From an uncultured Desulfobacteraceae bacterium (lineage in GTDB: Bacteria > Desulfobacterota > Desulfobacteria > Desulfobacterales > UBA2174): a DNA stretch of 39,966 nucleotides. The notes beneath the pieces are model-generated. The model was given only the letters and a program-made list of their open reading frames with translations. It was not told the origin of the DNA and searched no databases. The stretch is taken from NCBI GenBank assembly GCA_937982505.1, contig CALJLV010000011.1, forward strand, positions 1-39,966. The letters are read 5' to 3'. The translations under genes were made by a program, and so were the position numbers. This document shows positions 16,517-23,652 of the stretch, in pieces; positions within the stretch are counted from its first letter, which is position 1; each line of letters opens with the position of its first letter.

Positions 16517-17332
16517 ATGACCGATGAGAACCTGCCAAAGGCCCATATACCCCCCGTGCGGCTTGGATACCAGAGCCGCTTTTCCTTTGCCTGCCACCCG
16601 GGGGTCAGCTGCTTTACCGAGTGCTGCCGGGGCATCGACATCGTATTGACGCCCTATGACATCGTGACCCTCAAACACCGCCTGGAGCTTTCCTCCGAGG
16701 CGTTTCTGGCCATCTATACCGAGCCGCATGTCATGGAAAAGACCGATCTGCCGGTGGTGACCCTTAAGCTGCTGGACGACGAACGCCGCTCATGCCCCTT
16801 CGTGCGCGATCACGGGTGCATCATCTATGCGGATCGCCCCTCGGCCTGCCGCTACTACCCGCTGGGCATGGCGTCGCTGATGCACAGGGAGGGGGCCGAC
16901 GACGAGGGGTTTTTCTTCTTCGTTCACGAGTCCCACTGCAAGGGGTTTGACGAAAACCGGCAATGGACCGTGGCCGAGTGGCGCCAGGACCAGGGGGTGG
17001 ACGAGCGCGACGCGGTCAACGCGGACTGGACCGACATCCTGGTCCATAAACGGTCGTTTCCGCCGAGCATCAAGCTCACCGACAGGAGCAAGGAACTGTT
17101 CTTCATGGCCTGTTACAACGTGGATCGGTTCCGGCGCTTTGTTTTCGAGAGCAGCTTTCTGGACCGCTACCAGGTGGACGGCGACACGGTGGCCCGGATC
17201 GGCGAAGACGACGTGGCCCTGCTGCGCTTCGGCCTGCGCTGGCTCAAGGGGACCCTCTTTCAGGTGCCCGAGACGGACAAGATCGCCCTCAGGGACGGGA
17301 CCGCCGCGGCGCGCCGCCCACCGATGGCCTAA
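16517..17332 (+). CDS. YkgJ-family cysteine cluster protein
   Basis: A 271-residue protein with the zinc/iron-binding cysteine cluster of the YkgJ (CxxCxxCC) family. The cysteines are Cys26, Cys32, Cys36 and Cys37 near the N-terminus, then a CPF Cys, a GC-I Cys and an SACRYYPLG Cys at about residues 90-115. The motif probably binds a metal or Fe-S cluster in the cytoplasm. The biochemical role of the family is not established. The C-terminal half (about 140-271) is rich in aromatic and acidic residues. The ATG at 16517 has GAAAGGAAG upstream, and an alternative ATG 11 codons earlier has no ribosome site and falls inside the promoter. The gene converges on dapA with a 75-bp gap. Confidence 0.82.
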   Translation: MTDENLPKAHIPPVRLGYQSRFSFACHPGVSCFTECCRGIDIVLTPYDIVTLKHRLELSSEAFLAIYTEPHVMEKTDLPVVTLKLLDDERRSCPFVRDHGCIIYADRPSACRYYPLGMASLMHREGADDEGFFFFVHESHCKGFDENRQWTVAEWRQDQGVDERDAVNADWTDILVHKRSFPPSIKLTDRSKELFFMACYNVDRFRRFVFESSFLDRYQVDGDTVARIGEDDVALLRFGLRWLKGTLFQVPETDKIALRDGTAAARRPPMA

Positions 17333-17407
17333 GCCCTCAAGGCAACGGCCGCCAGGTTTTCTGACGGCCATTGTCCTGTTGCCCTTCCGGATTGTCGCCC
17401 CGGGCGC

Positions 17408-18442
17408 CTAATAGTCCGCGTAGGCCAGTCCGCGCCAGCTTGCCGGGTCGGCCAGGCGGGCGGCGATGTCAACCCGGAAAAATTCGGCCACGGGCGCGAA
17501 GATCTCGGGGTGGCGCGCCTGGACCTGGCGCGCGGCGGCCAGAACGACTTCCAGGCCCCGGGCGGTCATCCGCCCTAAGGGGCGGCGGCACGCGCCCGAA
17601 GGCATCCCCAGAATCGTCATCAGGGTCTTGATCGCCAAGGGGTTGCGGGCCCGGCAGACCACTTCCCCCCAGGGAGTCGTTTCCCGGGTCTTGACCGTCA
17701 CCAGGTCGAAAAGGGGAGCCAGGGCCTCATGCAGGCTCGCCGCGCCGGCCCGATCGCCGCCATTGAGGCGTGAAACCATCTCGACAACGGCTCGGGGAAC
17801 CACGTTGGAGACCACGCTGATCACGCCGGCGGCGCCGATGGCCGGGTCCGTCATCATCTCGAAGGTCAGGGCGTCGTCGCCGGAGAGGATGGTATAGTCC
17901 GCGCCGCAGCAATGGCGGATGCGGCGCATGTTGTCCAGGTCTCCGGTGGCCTCCTTGACCGTGTTGACGTTGGCGCAGCGCCGGTAGAGCAGGGCCAGAT
18001 CCTCGGCCAGGAGCTGGGCGCCGGTGCGCCCCGGGATCACGTAGGGGATCACTTCGAGGTCCGGAAAGGTCTGGGCCACGGGGGCCACGTATTCGCGCCG
18101 GATTTCAAGGGAACTCGGGCCGTTGTAGTAGGGATCCACCAGCAGGACGGCATCCACGCCGGCCGCGGCGGCATGCCGGGTTCCTTCCAGGGTTTCGGCG
18201 GTGTTGTTGCTGCCCGTGCCGGCGATGCACTGGCAGCGGCCCCGGCTCATGCCGGCCACCATCTCGATGACCCGGTTGTGCTCTTCCCAGGTGAGGGTGG
18301 GGCTTTCACCGGTGGTGCCCACCGCCAGGATGCCGGTGATGCCGTTGTCGATTTGAAAGTTGACCAGCCGACGCAGCCCGGCATCGTCGATGGCCCCGCC
18401 GGCAAACGGTGTGATCAGCGCCGTGTAGCAGCCCCTTTGCAT
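17408..18442 (-). CDS. dapA: 4-hydroxy-tetrahydrodipicolinate synthase
   Basis: Condenses pyruvate with aspartate semialdehyde in the lysine/diaminopimelate pathway. Class I aldolase features are intact: GTTGESPTL near the N-terminus, Tyr134 and the substrate-carboxylate Arg in YVIPGRT, and Schiff-base Lys163 in VKEATGD. The PGRT arginine favours true DapA over the sialate-lyase relatives in the same family. The product is 344 residues against about 290-300 in most bacteria. The excess is a C-terminal tail of about 30-40 residues after the last expected helix (AEFFRVDIAARLADPASW region). The ATG at 18442 has GGAGGGGG upstream, and the frame beyond it is open but unrelated to the family. It has its own divergent promoter region and is monocistronic. 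Confidence 0.9.
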   Translation of the reverse strand: MQRGCYTALITPFAGGAIDDAGLRRLVNFQIDNGITGILAVGTTGESPTLTWEEHNRVIEMVAGMSRGRCQCIAGTGSNNTAETLEGTRHAAAAGVDAVLLVDPYYNGPSSLEIRREYVAPVAQTFPDLEVIPYVIPGRTGAQLLAEDLALLYRRCANVNTVKEATGDLDNMRRIRHCCGADYTILSGDDALTFEMMTDPAIGAAGVISVVSNVVPRAVVEMVSRLNGGDRAGAASLHEALAPLFDLVTVKTRETTPWGEVVCRARNPLAIKTLMTILGMPSGACRRPLGRMTARGLEVVLAAARQVQARHPEIFAPVAEFFRVDIAARLADPASWRGLAYADY

Positions 18443-18503
18443 GCTTCCCCCTCCGCGGCACGCCGCGTTGTGCGAGTTGTTTGGCAATGTGCTGGAATCG
18501 TTC

Positions 18504-18513
18504 GAAACGTTTC
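18504..18513. promoter_or_regulatory. Palindrome GAAACGTTTC, candidate operator of dapA
   Basis: A perfect 10-base palindrome with a central CG lies just downstream of the predicted dapA -10 box, close to the expected transcription start. The CG-centred form resembles sites of LacI-family regulators. The symmetry does not extend further, and no regulator gene is adjacent, so this is a weak call. Confidence 0.25.
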
Positions 18514-18517
18514 TTCG

Positions 18518-18547
18518 CTTGTAGGCCACAAGCCGATCGGACGTCAA
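18518..18547 (-). promoter_or_regulatory. Predicted promoter for dapA
   Basis: On the minus strand TTGACG and TACAAG are separated by 18 bases. That is five of six and four of six consensus matches. The start would be near 18511, with a leader of about 70 nt that includes the GAAACGTTTC palindrome. Confidence 0.45.
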
Positions 18548-18610
18548 CCGAAAAACCGGGGGGCAAGCCCTCTCCTCCGGTCCGGCCGGCCGTGCCGCTG
18601 CGGTTATCCC

Positions 18611-18639
18611 TTGACAGCCGTTGCCGGCGATACTATCCG
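18611..18639 (+). promoter_or_regulatory. Possible promoter for the TPR gene
   Basis: A perfect TTGACA lies at 18611-18616. At 17-base spacing the -10 position reads TATCCG, a poor match, while the better TACTAT is only 14 bases away. The element sits about 60-85 bases upstream of the TPR start codon. The -35 makes a promoter likely but the exact -10 is unclear. Confidence 0.4.
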
Positions 18640-18697
18640 AGCAGCTTTACAGCGACAATCGACGCCACGTGTTGCGGCCGATGGCGAAAGGAGCCCC

Positions 18698-19357
18698 ATG
18701 AGCGACAAGAAACCCCGATTCCAGAACGTTCACGAGCATATCGCCGTCCTGCGCGAGTCCCTGGCGGGCAACCCGGACTGCGGCACCACCCACTACAACC
18801 TGGCGGTGGCCTTGCTGGGACTGAACCAATTCGAAGAGGCGGAGCACGAACTGTACCGGGCCATCGAATGCAGCCCCACCCTGGCCGAGGCGTATGCCCA
18901 GGTGGGTGGATTGTGCCTGCGGCGCGGCGATCTGGACGGATGCCTGGACTGGAACCAGCGCGCCGTCAAGGCCCGGCCCGGTTTTTCCGAAGGTTACGGC
19001 AACATCGGCTTCGTGCATCTGCAGCGCGGCAATGTCGAGGAGGCCATCCGGGCCCTCGAAAAGGCGACCCATTTCAATTTCCGCTTCACCCAGGCTTACA
19101 CCACCCTGGGCAACGCCTACCTTATGGCCGGGCGGGTGCAGGACAGCATCGCCGTCAATCTCAAGGCCCTCGCCCTGCAGCCCGAATTCGCCGTGGCCCA
19201 CAACAACCTGGCCATCGCCTACCTCGAGCAGGGCGACTTCGCCAAGGCGGATCAACACATGCGTCTGGCCCTGCAGCACGGGTACGCGGTGGCCGAAACG
19301 ATCCAGCAGGAGATCGCCGCCGGTCTGGCCCGGGATGCGGCCCCGCGCGGTGACTGA
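18698..19357 (+). CDS. TPR-repeat protein
   Basis: A 219-residue soluble protein made almost entirely of tetratricopeptide repeats. After a short N-terminal leader (about 1-28), five consecutive 34-residue units are visible. They start near the THYNLAVALLGLNQFEEAE, AEAYAQVGGL, SEGYGNIGF, TQAYTTLGNAYL and AVAHNNLAIAYLEQGDFAKA positions. TPRs mediate protein-protein contacts, and the partner is unknown. There is no signal peptide or membrane segment. The ATG at 18698 has AAAGGAG upstream. The frame continues upstream over the dapA promoter region but is not coding there. Its stop overlaps the start region of the next gene, which suggests the two products act together, and both sit directly upstream of the dsr promoter. 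Confidence 0.85.
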   Translation: MSDKKPRFQNVHEHIAVLRESLAGNPDCGTTHYNLAVALLGLNQFEEAEHELYRAIECSPTLAEAYAQVGGLCLRRGDLDGCLDWNQRAVKARPGFSEGYGNIGFVHLQRGNVEEAIRALEKATHFNFRFTQAYTTLGNAYLMAGRVQDSIAVNLKALALQPEFAVAHNNLAIAYLEQGDFAKADQHMRLALQHGYAVAETIQQEIAAGLARDAAPRGD

Positions 19358-20501
19358 GATCCCCCGCGTCGCCTTTTTCCTCGCCGATCGGCGGCATCCC
19401 GTCGATTCGTCAAGTCCCGTCTGGACCCGCGGCCTGCCGTCGACGGCCGCCGGGGCGCCGGCCCCGGGTGCCACCTACGGGGGCTACTTCAAAGCCCTGG
19501 CGGCCTTTCTGGGCCACTGCGGATGGCTGCCGGTGCGGCAGGCCCTGGGCGCCGCACCGGAACGCATCGCCATCTTTCTTGAAAAGCACGGGGCCTTCTA
19601 CCATCCGGCCAGGGTCGAGGTGGACGCCGGCGCTCTGGCGGCCACCCTGGCCGTCAACGTGGCCGTGTCCCCGGCCGGCCAGACCGCACTGGCCGCGGAA
19701 GCCGAGCGGCTCGAGATGCTCGAACGGCGCTTTGGAGGCGGCCGGCTGCCCAGAGTCCACCACTGCCGCACGGTGACGGGGGATGACGGGCGCCCTTGGC
19801 CCATGTTCCTGGCCGAGTGGTTTGCGGGCTTTTTCGAGTTTCACCACAGCGGCGGACCGCCCCTCTCCCACCGGCTCAGCGCCTGGACCCCGGCCGGACC
19901 GCAGGCGCTGGACGCCGGTCAGGCCCGGTCGCTGTACCGCCAGGTGGCGCGGGTGCTGACGGAATACTACGACGTCATCACCTGCGAGCAGATCCTCGAC
20001 TGGCATCATGCCGCCGGCGATTTCATCCTCCGTCCGCTCCAAGACGACCGGATCGACCTGCGCCTGATCACGGTGCGCCGCTACGGCCCGCTGATTCCAG
20101 AGACCCGACCCGACTTGGCGGCCGTCTTTTTCGGCGCCGCCCTGTTTCTCGTACACACGAGTCTGCGCATGCGCCTGGACCGCCGCGACGGTGTCGGACC
20201 GATGGTCCTGGCCGGCCCGGAGGCCATCGCGCCCACAGTGGAGGGGATTTTCGAAGCCCTGGCCCATAAAGGGCACCGGGGGCAAATCCCCGGCGAGCTG
20301 GCCGCGGCCCTGGCCGCCTACCTCGGCGGCCTCAGCGAGGCGGATCTGCAGCCCATGATGTCGGCCTGCATCCAGCAGCGGCCGGCCGGCGACCCGGGCA
20401 AGGACCTGATGGCGGCGGGTGCCGCTCAGCACCGGGTCGAACTGCAGCGGGCCCTGGCCCAGGTCCGCACGCCCTCACCAGGCCACTACATTCAGCGGTG
20501 A
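19335..20501 (+). CDS. Conserved-looking protein of unknown function, coupled to the TPR gene
   Basis: I do not recognise this family with confidence. From the ATG at 19335 it has 388 residues. A GTG at 19350 (383 residues) overlaps the TPR stop by 8 bases and is equally possible, and neither has a clear Shine-Dalgarno. There is no signal peptide or transmembrane segment. The middle contains the striking strings WPMFLAEWFAGFFEFHH, RQVARVLTEYYDVITCEQILDWHHAAGDF and DLRLITVRRYGPL. The HHAAGDF segment after a helix, followed by a short beta strand, is loosely reminiscent of aminoglycoside-phosphotransferase-like kinases, but the expected catalytic HxD pattern is not clean, so I give this only as a hint. 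Base composition matches the neighbours. Its position before dsrA suggests a possible link to sulfur metabolism, without proof. Confidence 0.7.
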   Translation: MRPRAVTEIPRVAFFLADRRHPVDSSSPVWTRGLPSTAAGAPAPGATYGGYFKALAAFLGHCGWLPVRQALGAAPERIAIFLEKHGAFYHPARVEVDAGALAATLAVNVAVSPAGQTALAAEAERLEMLERRFGGGRLPRVHHCRTVTGDDGRPWPMFLAEWFAGFFEFHHSGGPPLSHRLSAWTPAGPQALDAGQARSLYRQVARVLTEYYDVITCEQILDWHHAAGDFILRPLQDDRIDLRLITVRRYGPLIPETRPDLAAVFFGAALFLVHTSLRMRLDRRDGVGPMVLAGPEAIAPTVEGIFEALAHKGHRGQIPGELAAALAAYLGGLSEADLQPMMSACIQQRPAGDPGKDLMAAGAAQHRVELQRALAQVRTPSPGHYIQR

Positions 20502-20590
20502 AACCGTCTGGCTTCCCCAACATGGAGTGGCGAAGCCCGCGGTCGGGCGGCCCGGCAGGCGGCGGGGAGGCCTCGATTCCTGCTTTTCTA

Positions 20591-20619
20591 TTGACATTAT
20601 TGGACAATGATTCTATATC
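20591..20619 (+). promoter_or_regulatory. Predicted promoter of the dsr operon
   Basis: A perfect TTGACA (20591-20596) is followed after 17 bases by TATATC (20614-20619), in an AT-rich island that contrasts with the GC-rich surroundings. Expected start is near 20626, giving a leader of about 175 nt before dsrA. This is the best promoter match in the window, which fits the high expression expected of dsrAB. The 20502-20801 gap holds no convincing gene. Confidence 0.65.
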
Positions 20620-20693
20620 CGTTCCTTGCATGTCCAGCAACGCATCGCTACGCGAAAGACATACAACAACCCGAATTTAATGCCACAATTACA

Positions 20694-20747
20694 CAGAGAG
20701 GAGGTGACCGCGCGCCCCCGCCGGGCATTTTTTCAGCGCTGAAGCGC
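20694..20747 (+). promoter_or_regulatory. Structured segment of the dsrA leader
   Basis: Within the dsrA 5' leader, a strong Shine-Dalgarno-like stretch GAGGAGGTGA (about 20699-20708) occurs about 95 bases before the dsrA start with no start codon at usable distance. It is followed by a short stem (GCCC at 20714-20717 with GGGC at 20723-20726) and ATTTTTTC, then a second small stem with a TGAA loop (GCGC/GCGC at 20736-20747). The first resembles a weak intrinsic terminator. An attenuator or an RNA-protection role is possible. I recognise no known riboswitch. Confidence 0.3.
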
Positions 20748-20801
20748 AGTTTTGATTTTGGCCGGAAGCTTACTTGTTATTCACAGACATGGAGGTAAAA
20801 G

Positions 20802-22118
20802 ATGGCAAAGCATGCAACCCCCCTGCTGGACCAGCTGGAAAGCGGGCCGTGGCCGAGCTTTGTGTCCGACTTGAAAGCACAGGCCGCAAAGCGGGCAAAG
20901 AACGCCGAGAACATTGAGTTCCAGATTCCGACCGATGTCGTCGAGGACCTTCTCGGCATTCTCGAACTGTCTTTCAAGCACGGCCGCACCCACTGGAAGC
21001 ACGGCGGGATCGTCGGCGTCTTCGGTTACGGCGGCGGCGTTATCGGCCGCTACTGCGACCAGCCGGAAGAGTTCCCGGGCGTGGCGCATTTCCACACCAT
21101 GCGCGTGGCCCAGCCCGGCGGCAAGTTTTATTCCACCGAGTACCTGCGCCAGATCTGCGACCTGTGGGACATGCGCGGTTCGGGCATCACCAACATGCAC
21201 GGGTCCACCGGCGACATCATCTTTCTGGGGACCACCACCCCGCAGCTGGAAGAGGTCTTCTTCGAGCTGACCCACAACCTGAATCAGGACCTGGGCGGGT
21301 CGGGCTCCAACCTGCGCACCCCGGCGGACTGCATCGGCGAGGCCCGCTGCGAATACGCCTGCTACGACACCCAGGCGTTGTGCTACGACCTGACCAATGA
21401 ATATCAGGACGAGCTGCACCGGCCGGCCTTCCCCTACAAGTTCAAGTTCAAGTTCGACGGCTGCCCCAACTGCTGCGTGGCCTCCATCGCCCGTGCCGAC
21501 CTTTCCTTTATCGGCACCTGGCGCGACAACATCCGCATCGATCAGGAAGCCGTCCAGGCTTACATCGGCGGCGAGATCGCGCCCAACGGCGGGGCCCATT
21601 CCGGTCGCGACTGGGGCAAGTTCGACATCCAGGCCGAGGTTATCGGCCGCTGCCCGACCCAGTGCATGTGGATGGAGGACGGCAAGCTGAAGATCGACGA
21701 CCGCGAGTGCACCCGCTGCATGCATTGCATCAACGTCATGCCGCGCGCCCTGCGCATTGGCAACGATCGGGGCTGCTCGATCTTCGCCGGCGCCAAGGCC
21801 CCGATCCTCGACGGCGCCCAGATGGGCTCGCTCGTCGTGCCCTTCATCAAGGTCGAGGAGCCGTATTCCGAGATCAAGGAAACCGTGATCGAACCCATCT
21901 GGGACTGGTGGATGGAAGAAGGCAAGAACCGCGAGCGTCTCGGTGAGTTGATGAAGCGCCAGGGCTTCCAGAAGATGCTGGAAGTGATGGACCTGAAGCC
22001 GGTGCCCCAGCATGTTCAGGAACCGCGCCACAACCCCTACATCTTCTGGAAGGAAGACGAGGTTGACGGCGGCTGGGAGCGCGACATCAACGAATTCCGC
22101 AAGTACCACAAACGATAA
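20802..22118 (+). CDS. dsrA: Dissimilatory sulfite reductase subunit alpha
   Basis: Catalytic-complex subunit that reduces sulfite in the cytoplasm using sirohaem coupled to a [4Fe-4S] cluster, forming an alpha2beta2 enzyme with DsrB and passing sulfur to DsrC. The 438-residue length is standard. The sirohaem/cluster cysteines appear as Cys177-x5-Cys183 and Cys221-x2-Cys224-Cys225. An inserted ferredoxin domain supplies Cys284-x3-Cys288 and Cys303-x2-Cys306-x2-Cys309. The ATG has GGAGGT five bases upstream. The gene is followed by dsrB after 15 bases. The sequence resembles the reductive bacterial type: it sits with dsrD and dsrN, as in sulfate reducers, rather than with dsrEFH as in sulfur oxidisers. 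Confidence 0.97.
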   Translation: MAKHATPLLDQLESGPWPSFVSDLKAQAAKRAKNAENIEFQIPTDVVEDLLGILELSFKHGRTHWKHGGIVGVFGYGGGVIGRYCDQPEEFPGVAHFHTMRVAQPGGKFYSTEYLRQICDLWDMRGSGITNMHGSTGDIIFLGTTTPQLEEVFFELTHNLNQDLGGSGSNLRTPADCIGEARCEYACYDTQALCYDLTNEYQDELHRPAFPYKFKFKFDGCPNCCVASIARADLSFIGTWRDNIRIDQEAVQAYIGGEIAPNGGAHSGRDWGKFDIQAEVIGRCPTQCMWMEDGKLKIDDRECTRCMHCINVMPRALRIGNDRGCSIFAGAKAPILDGAQMGSLVVPFIKVEEPYSEIKETVIEPIWDWWMEEGKNRERLGELMKRQGFQKMLEVMDLKPVPQHVQEPRHNPYIFWKEDEVDGGWERDINEFRKYHKR

Positions 22119-22133
22119 GAGGAGGTGGACGCC

Positions 22134-23288
22134 ATGGCATTTGTTTCTTCCGGATACGATCCTTCAAAGCCGATGGAAAACCGGATCACGGATATCGGGC
22201 CGCGCAAATACGACGAGTTTTATCCGCCGGTCATCGCCAAGAACAAGGGCAAGTGGCTGTATCACGAGATCCTGCAGCCCGGCGTGCTGGTCCACGTGGC
22301 CGAATCCGGCGACGAGGTTTACACGGTGCGCGTGGGCGGCGCCCGCCTCATGTCCACCAGTCTGATCCGCGAAATCTGCGAAATCGCCGACAAGCACTGC
22401 GGCGGCTACGTGCGCTGGACGACCCGCAACAACGTCGAGTTCATGGTGGCCGACAAGGCCAAGGTCCAGCCGTTGATCGACGACCTGAGTGGCCGCAAGT
22501 TTGACGGCGGCAGCTTCAAGTTCCCGGTGGGCGGCACCGGCGCGGGCGTGACCAACATCGTGCACACCCAGGGCTGGATCCACTGCCACACCCCGGCCAC
22601 CGATGCCTCCGGCCCGGTCAAAGCCACCATGGACGTGCTCTTCGAAGACTTCCAGAAGATGCGTCTGCCGGCCCAGGTGCGCGTGTCCCTGGCCTGCTGC
22701 CTCAACATGTGCGGCGCCGTGCACTGCTCGGACATCGCCATCCTCGGCTATCATCGCAAGCCGCCGATGCTCGACCACGAGTACCTGGACAAGATGTGCG
22801 AAATCCCGCTGGCCATCGCCGCCTGCCCCACCGCCGCCATCAAGCCGGCCAAGGTGACCCTGCCCGACGGCAAGGAGGTCAAGTCGGTGGCGGTGAACAA
22901 CGACCGCTGCATGTTCTGCGGCAACTGCTACACCATGTGCCCCTCCATGCCCCTGGCGGATACCGAGGGCGACGGGATCGTGCTCATGGTGGGCGGCAAG
23001 GTCTCCAACCGGATCAGCGCGCCCAAGTTCTCCAAGGTCGTGGTGGCCTTTCTGCCCAACGAGGCCCCGCGCTGGCCCTCAACCACCTCCGCCATCAAGA
23101 AGATCATCGAGGCCTATTCGGCCGGCGCCAAGAAGTATGAGCGCGTAGGCGAATGGGCCGAGCGGATCGGCTGGGAACGCTTCTTCGAAAAGTGCGAACT
23201 GGAGTTCACTCACCACCTGATCGACGATTTCCGCGATCCGGCCTACTACACCTGGCGCCAGACCTCGCAGTTCAAGTTCACCGACTAA
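22134..23288 (+). CDS. dsrB: Dissimilatory sulfite reductase subunit beta
   Basis: Beta subunit of the sulfite reductase, carrying the catalytically active sirohaem site in characterised enzymes. The 384-residue product has Cys151 in WIHCHTPA and Cys188-Cys189-x3-Cys193 in ACCLNMCGAVHC, the set that ligates the coupled [4Fe-4S] cluster. A C-terminal ferredoxin domain has CMFCGNCYTMCP and a further CPTAAI cysteine. I chose the ATG at 22134, which lies 8 bases after GGAGG. A GTG three codons earlier is also in frame but sits too close to the ribosome site. The stop is followed by a GC-rich stem-loop and then dsrD. Nothing is truncated. Confidence 0.97.
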   Translation: MAFVSSGYDPSKPMENRITDIGPRKYDEFYPPVIAKNKGKWLYHEILQPGVLVHVAESGDEVYTVRVGGARLMSTSLIREICEIADKHCGGYVRWTTRNNVEFMVADKAKVQPLIDDLSGRKFDGGSFKFPVGGTGAGVTNIVHTQGWIHCHTPATDASGPVKATMDVLFEDFQKMRLPAQVRVSLACCLNMCGAVHCSDIAILGYHRKPPMLDHEYLDKMCEIPLAIAACPTAAIKPAKVTLPDGKEVKSVAVNNDRCMFCGNCYTMCPSMPLADTEGDGIVLMVGGKVSNRISAPKFSKVVVAFLPNEAPRWPSTTSAIKKIIEAYSAGAKKYERVGEWAERIGWERFFEKCELEFTHHLIDDFRDPAYYTWRQTSQFKFTD

Positions 23289-23303
23289 CACCGGTGCCTG
23301 CCC

Positions 23304-23335
23304 GCGGGCGGTCCGACCTCAAGGGGGCCGCCCGC
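23304..23335 (+). repeat. Stem-loop between dsrB and dsrD
   Basis: Perfect 8-base arms GCGGGCGG and CCGCCCGC flank a 16-base interior, starting 15 bases after the dsrB stop and ending 25 bases before dsrD. No U-run follows, so read-through into dsrD is expected. A stable stem here may protect the 3' end of dsrAB mRNA and uncouple its level from that of dsrD. Confidence 0.5.
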
Positions 23336-23360
23336 CTTCAGACCCAGAAAGAAGGGCGCA

Positions 23361-23603
23361 ATGGAATACGAAGAGGCAAAACAGAAGCTCGTCGAAGAGC
23401 TCACCAAGAAGCTCAAGAGCAAGAGCAAGTTCTATTTCAACGACCTGGCGAACATTCTCGGCGAAAAGCCGCGTGACGCCAAGAAATTGATCAATCGGAT
23501 GGTGACTGACGGCGTTTTGGAGTACTGGTCCTCGGGCAGCACCTCCATGTACGGGATGCCAGGTACCGGCAAGCAGGCGGCGGCCGAGCACGAAGAAAAG
23601 TAA
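23361..23603 (+). CDS. dsrD: DsrD, winged-helix activator of DsrAB
   Basis: A small 80-residue protein found beside dsrAB in sulfate reducers and related reductive-type organisms. The fold is a winged helix: residues 3-35 hold helices with many lysines, residues about 36-50 (KPRDAKKLINRMV) form the recognition-like helix, and VLEYWSSGSTSMYGMPG forms the wing. DsrD was long suspected to bind DNA, and reported biochemistry supports an allosteric activator of sulfite reduction by DsrAB. The ATG has AGAAGG upstream. The length is within the family norm, with a short acidic C-terminal tail. Its presence supports sulfate/sulfite reduction rather than sulfur oxidation. Confidence 0.95.
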   Translation: MEYEEAKQKLVEELTKKLKSKSKFYFNDLANILGEKPRDAKKLINRMVTDGVLEYWSSGSTSMYGMPGTGKQAAAEHEEK

Positions 23604-23652
23604 CCGATTCTATCCCGGCGCCCAGGATGCATCGGACACCCCGACAGATCCC

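Noticed and set aside
17333..17407. A bidirectional terminator between the convergent YkgJ-like gene and dapA
   Set aside because: Several inverted segments exist (GGCAAC/GTTGCC, GGCCG/CGGCC) but they are interrupted and no T-run follows on either strand.
17912..18697. An upstream extension of the TPR frame
   Set aside because: It lies antisense to dapA and across its promoter. The TPR family region begins at 18698 with AAAGGAG upstream.
20607..20798. A 63-codon frame between the dsr promoter and dsrA
   Set aside because: It begins inside the promoter, before the expected transcription start, so it could not be translated from that transcript.
20781..22109. A 442-codon open frame antisense to dsrA
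   Set aside because: It exactly mirrors the dsrA gene. Its translation has no recognisable family and shows the Val/Gly/His/Ala-rich bias of reverse-frame reads in GC-rich DNA.
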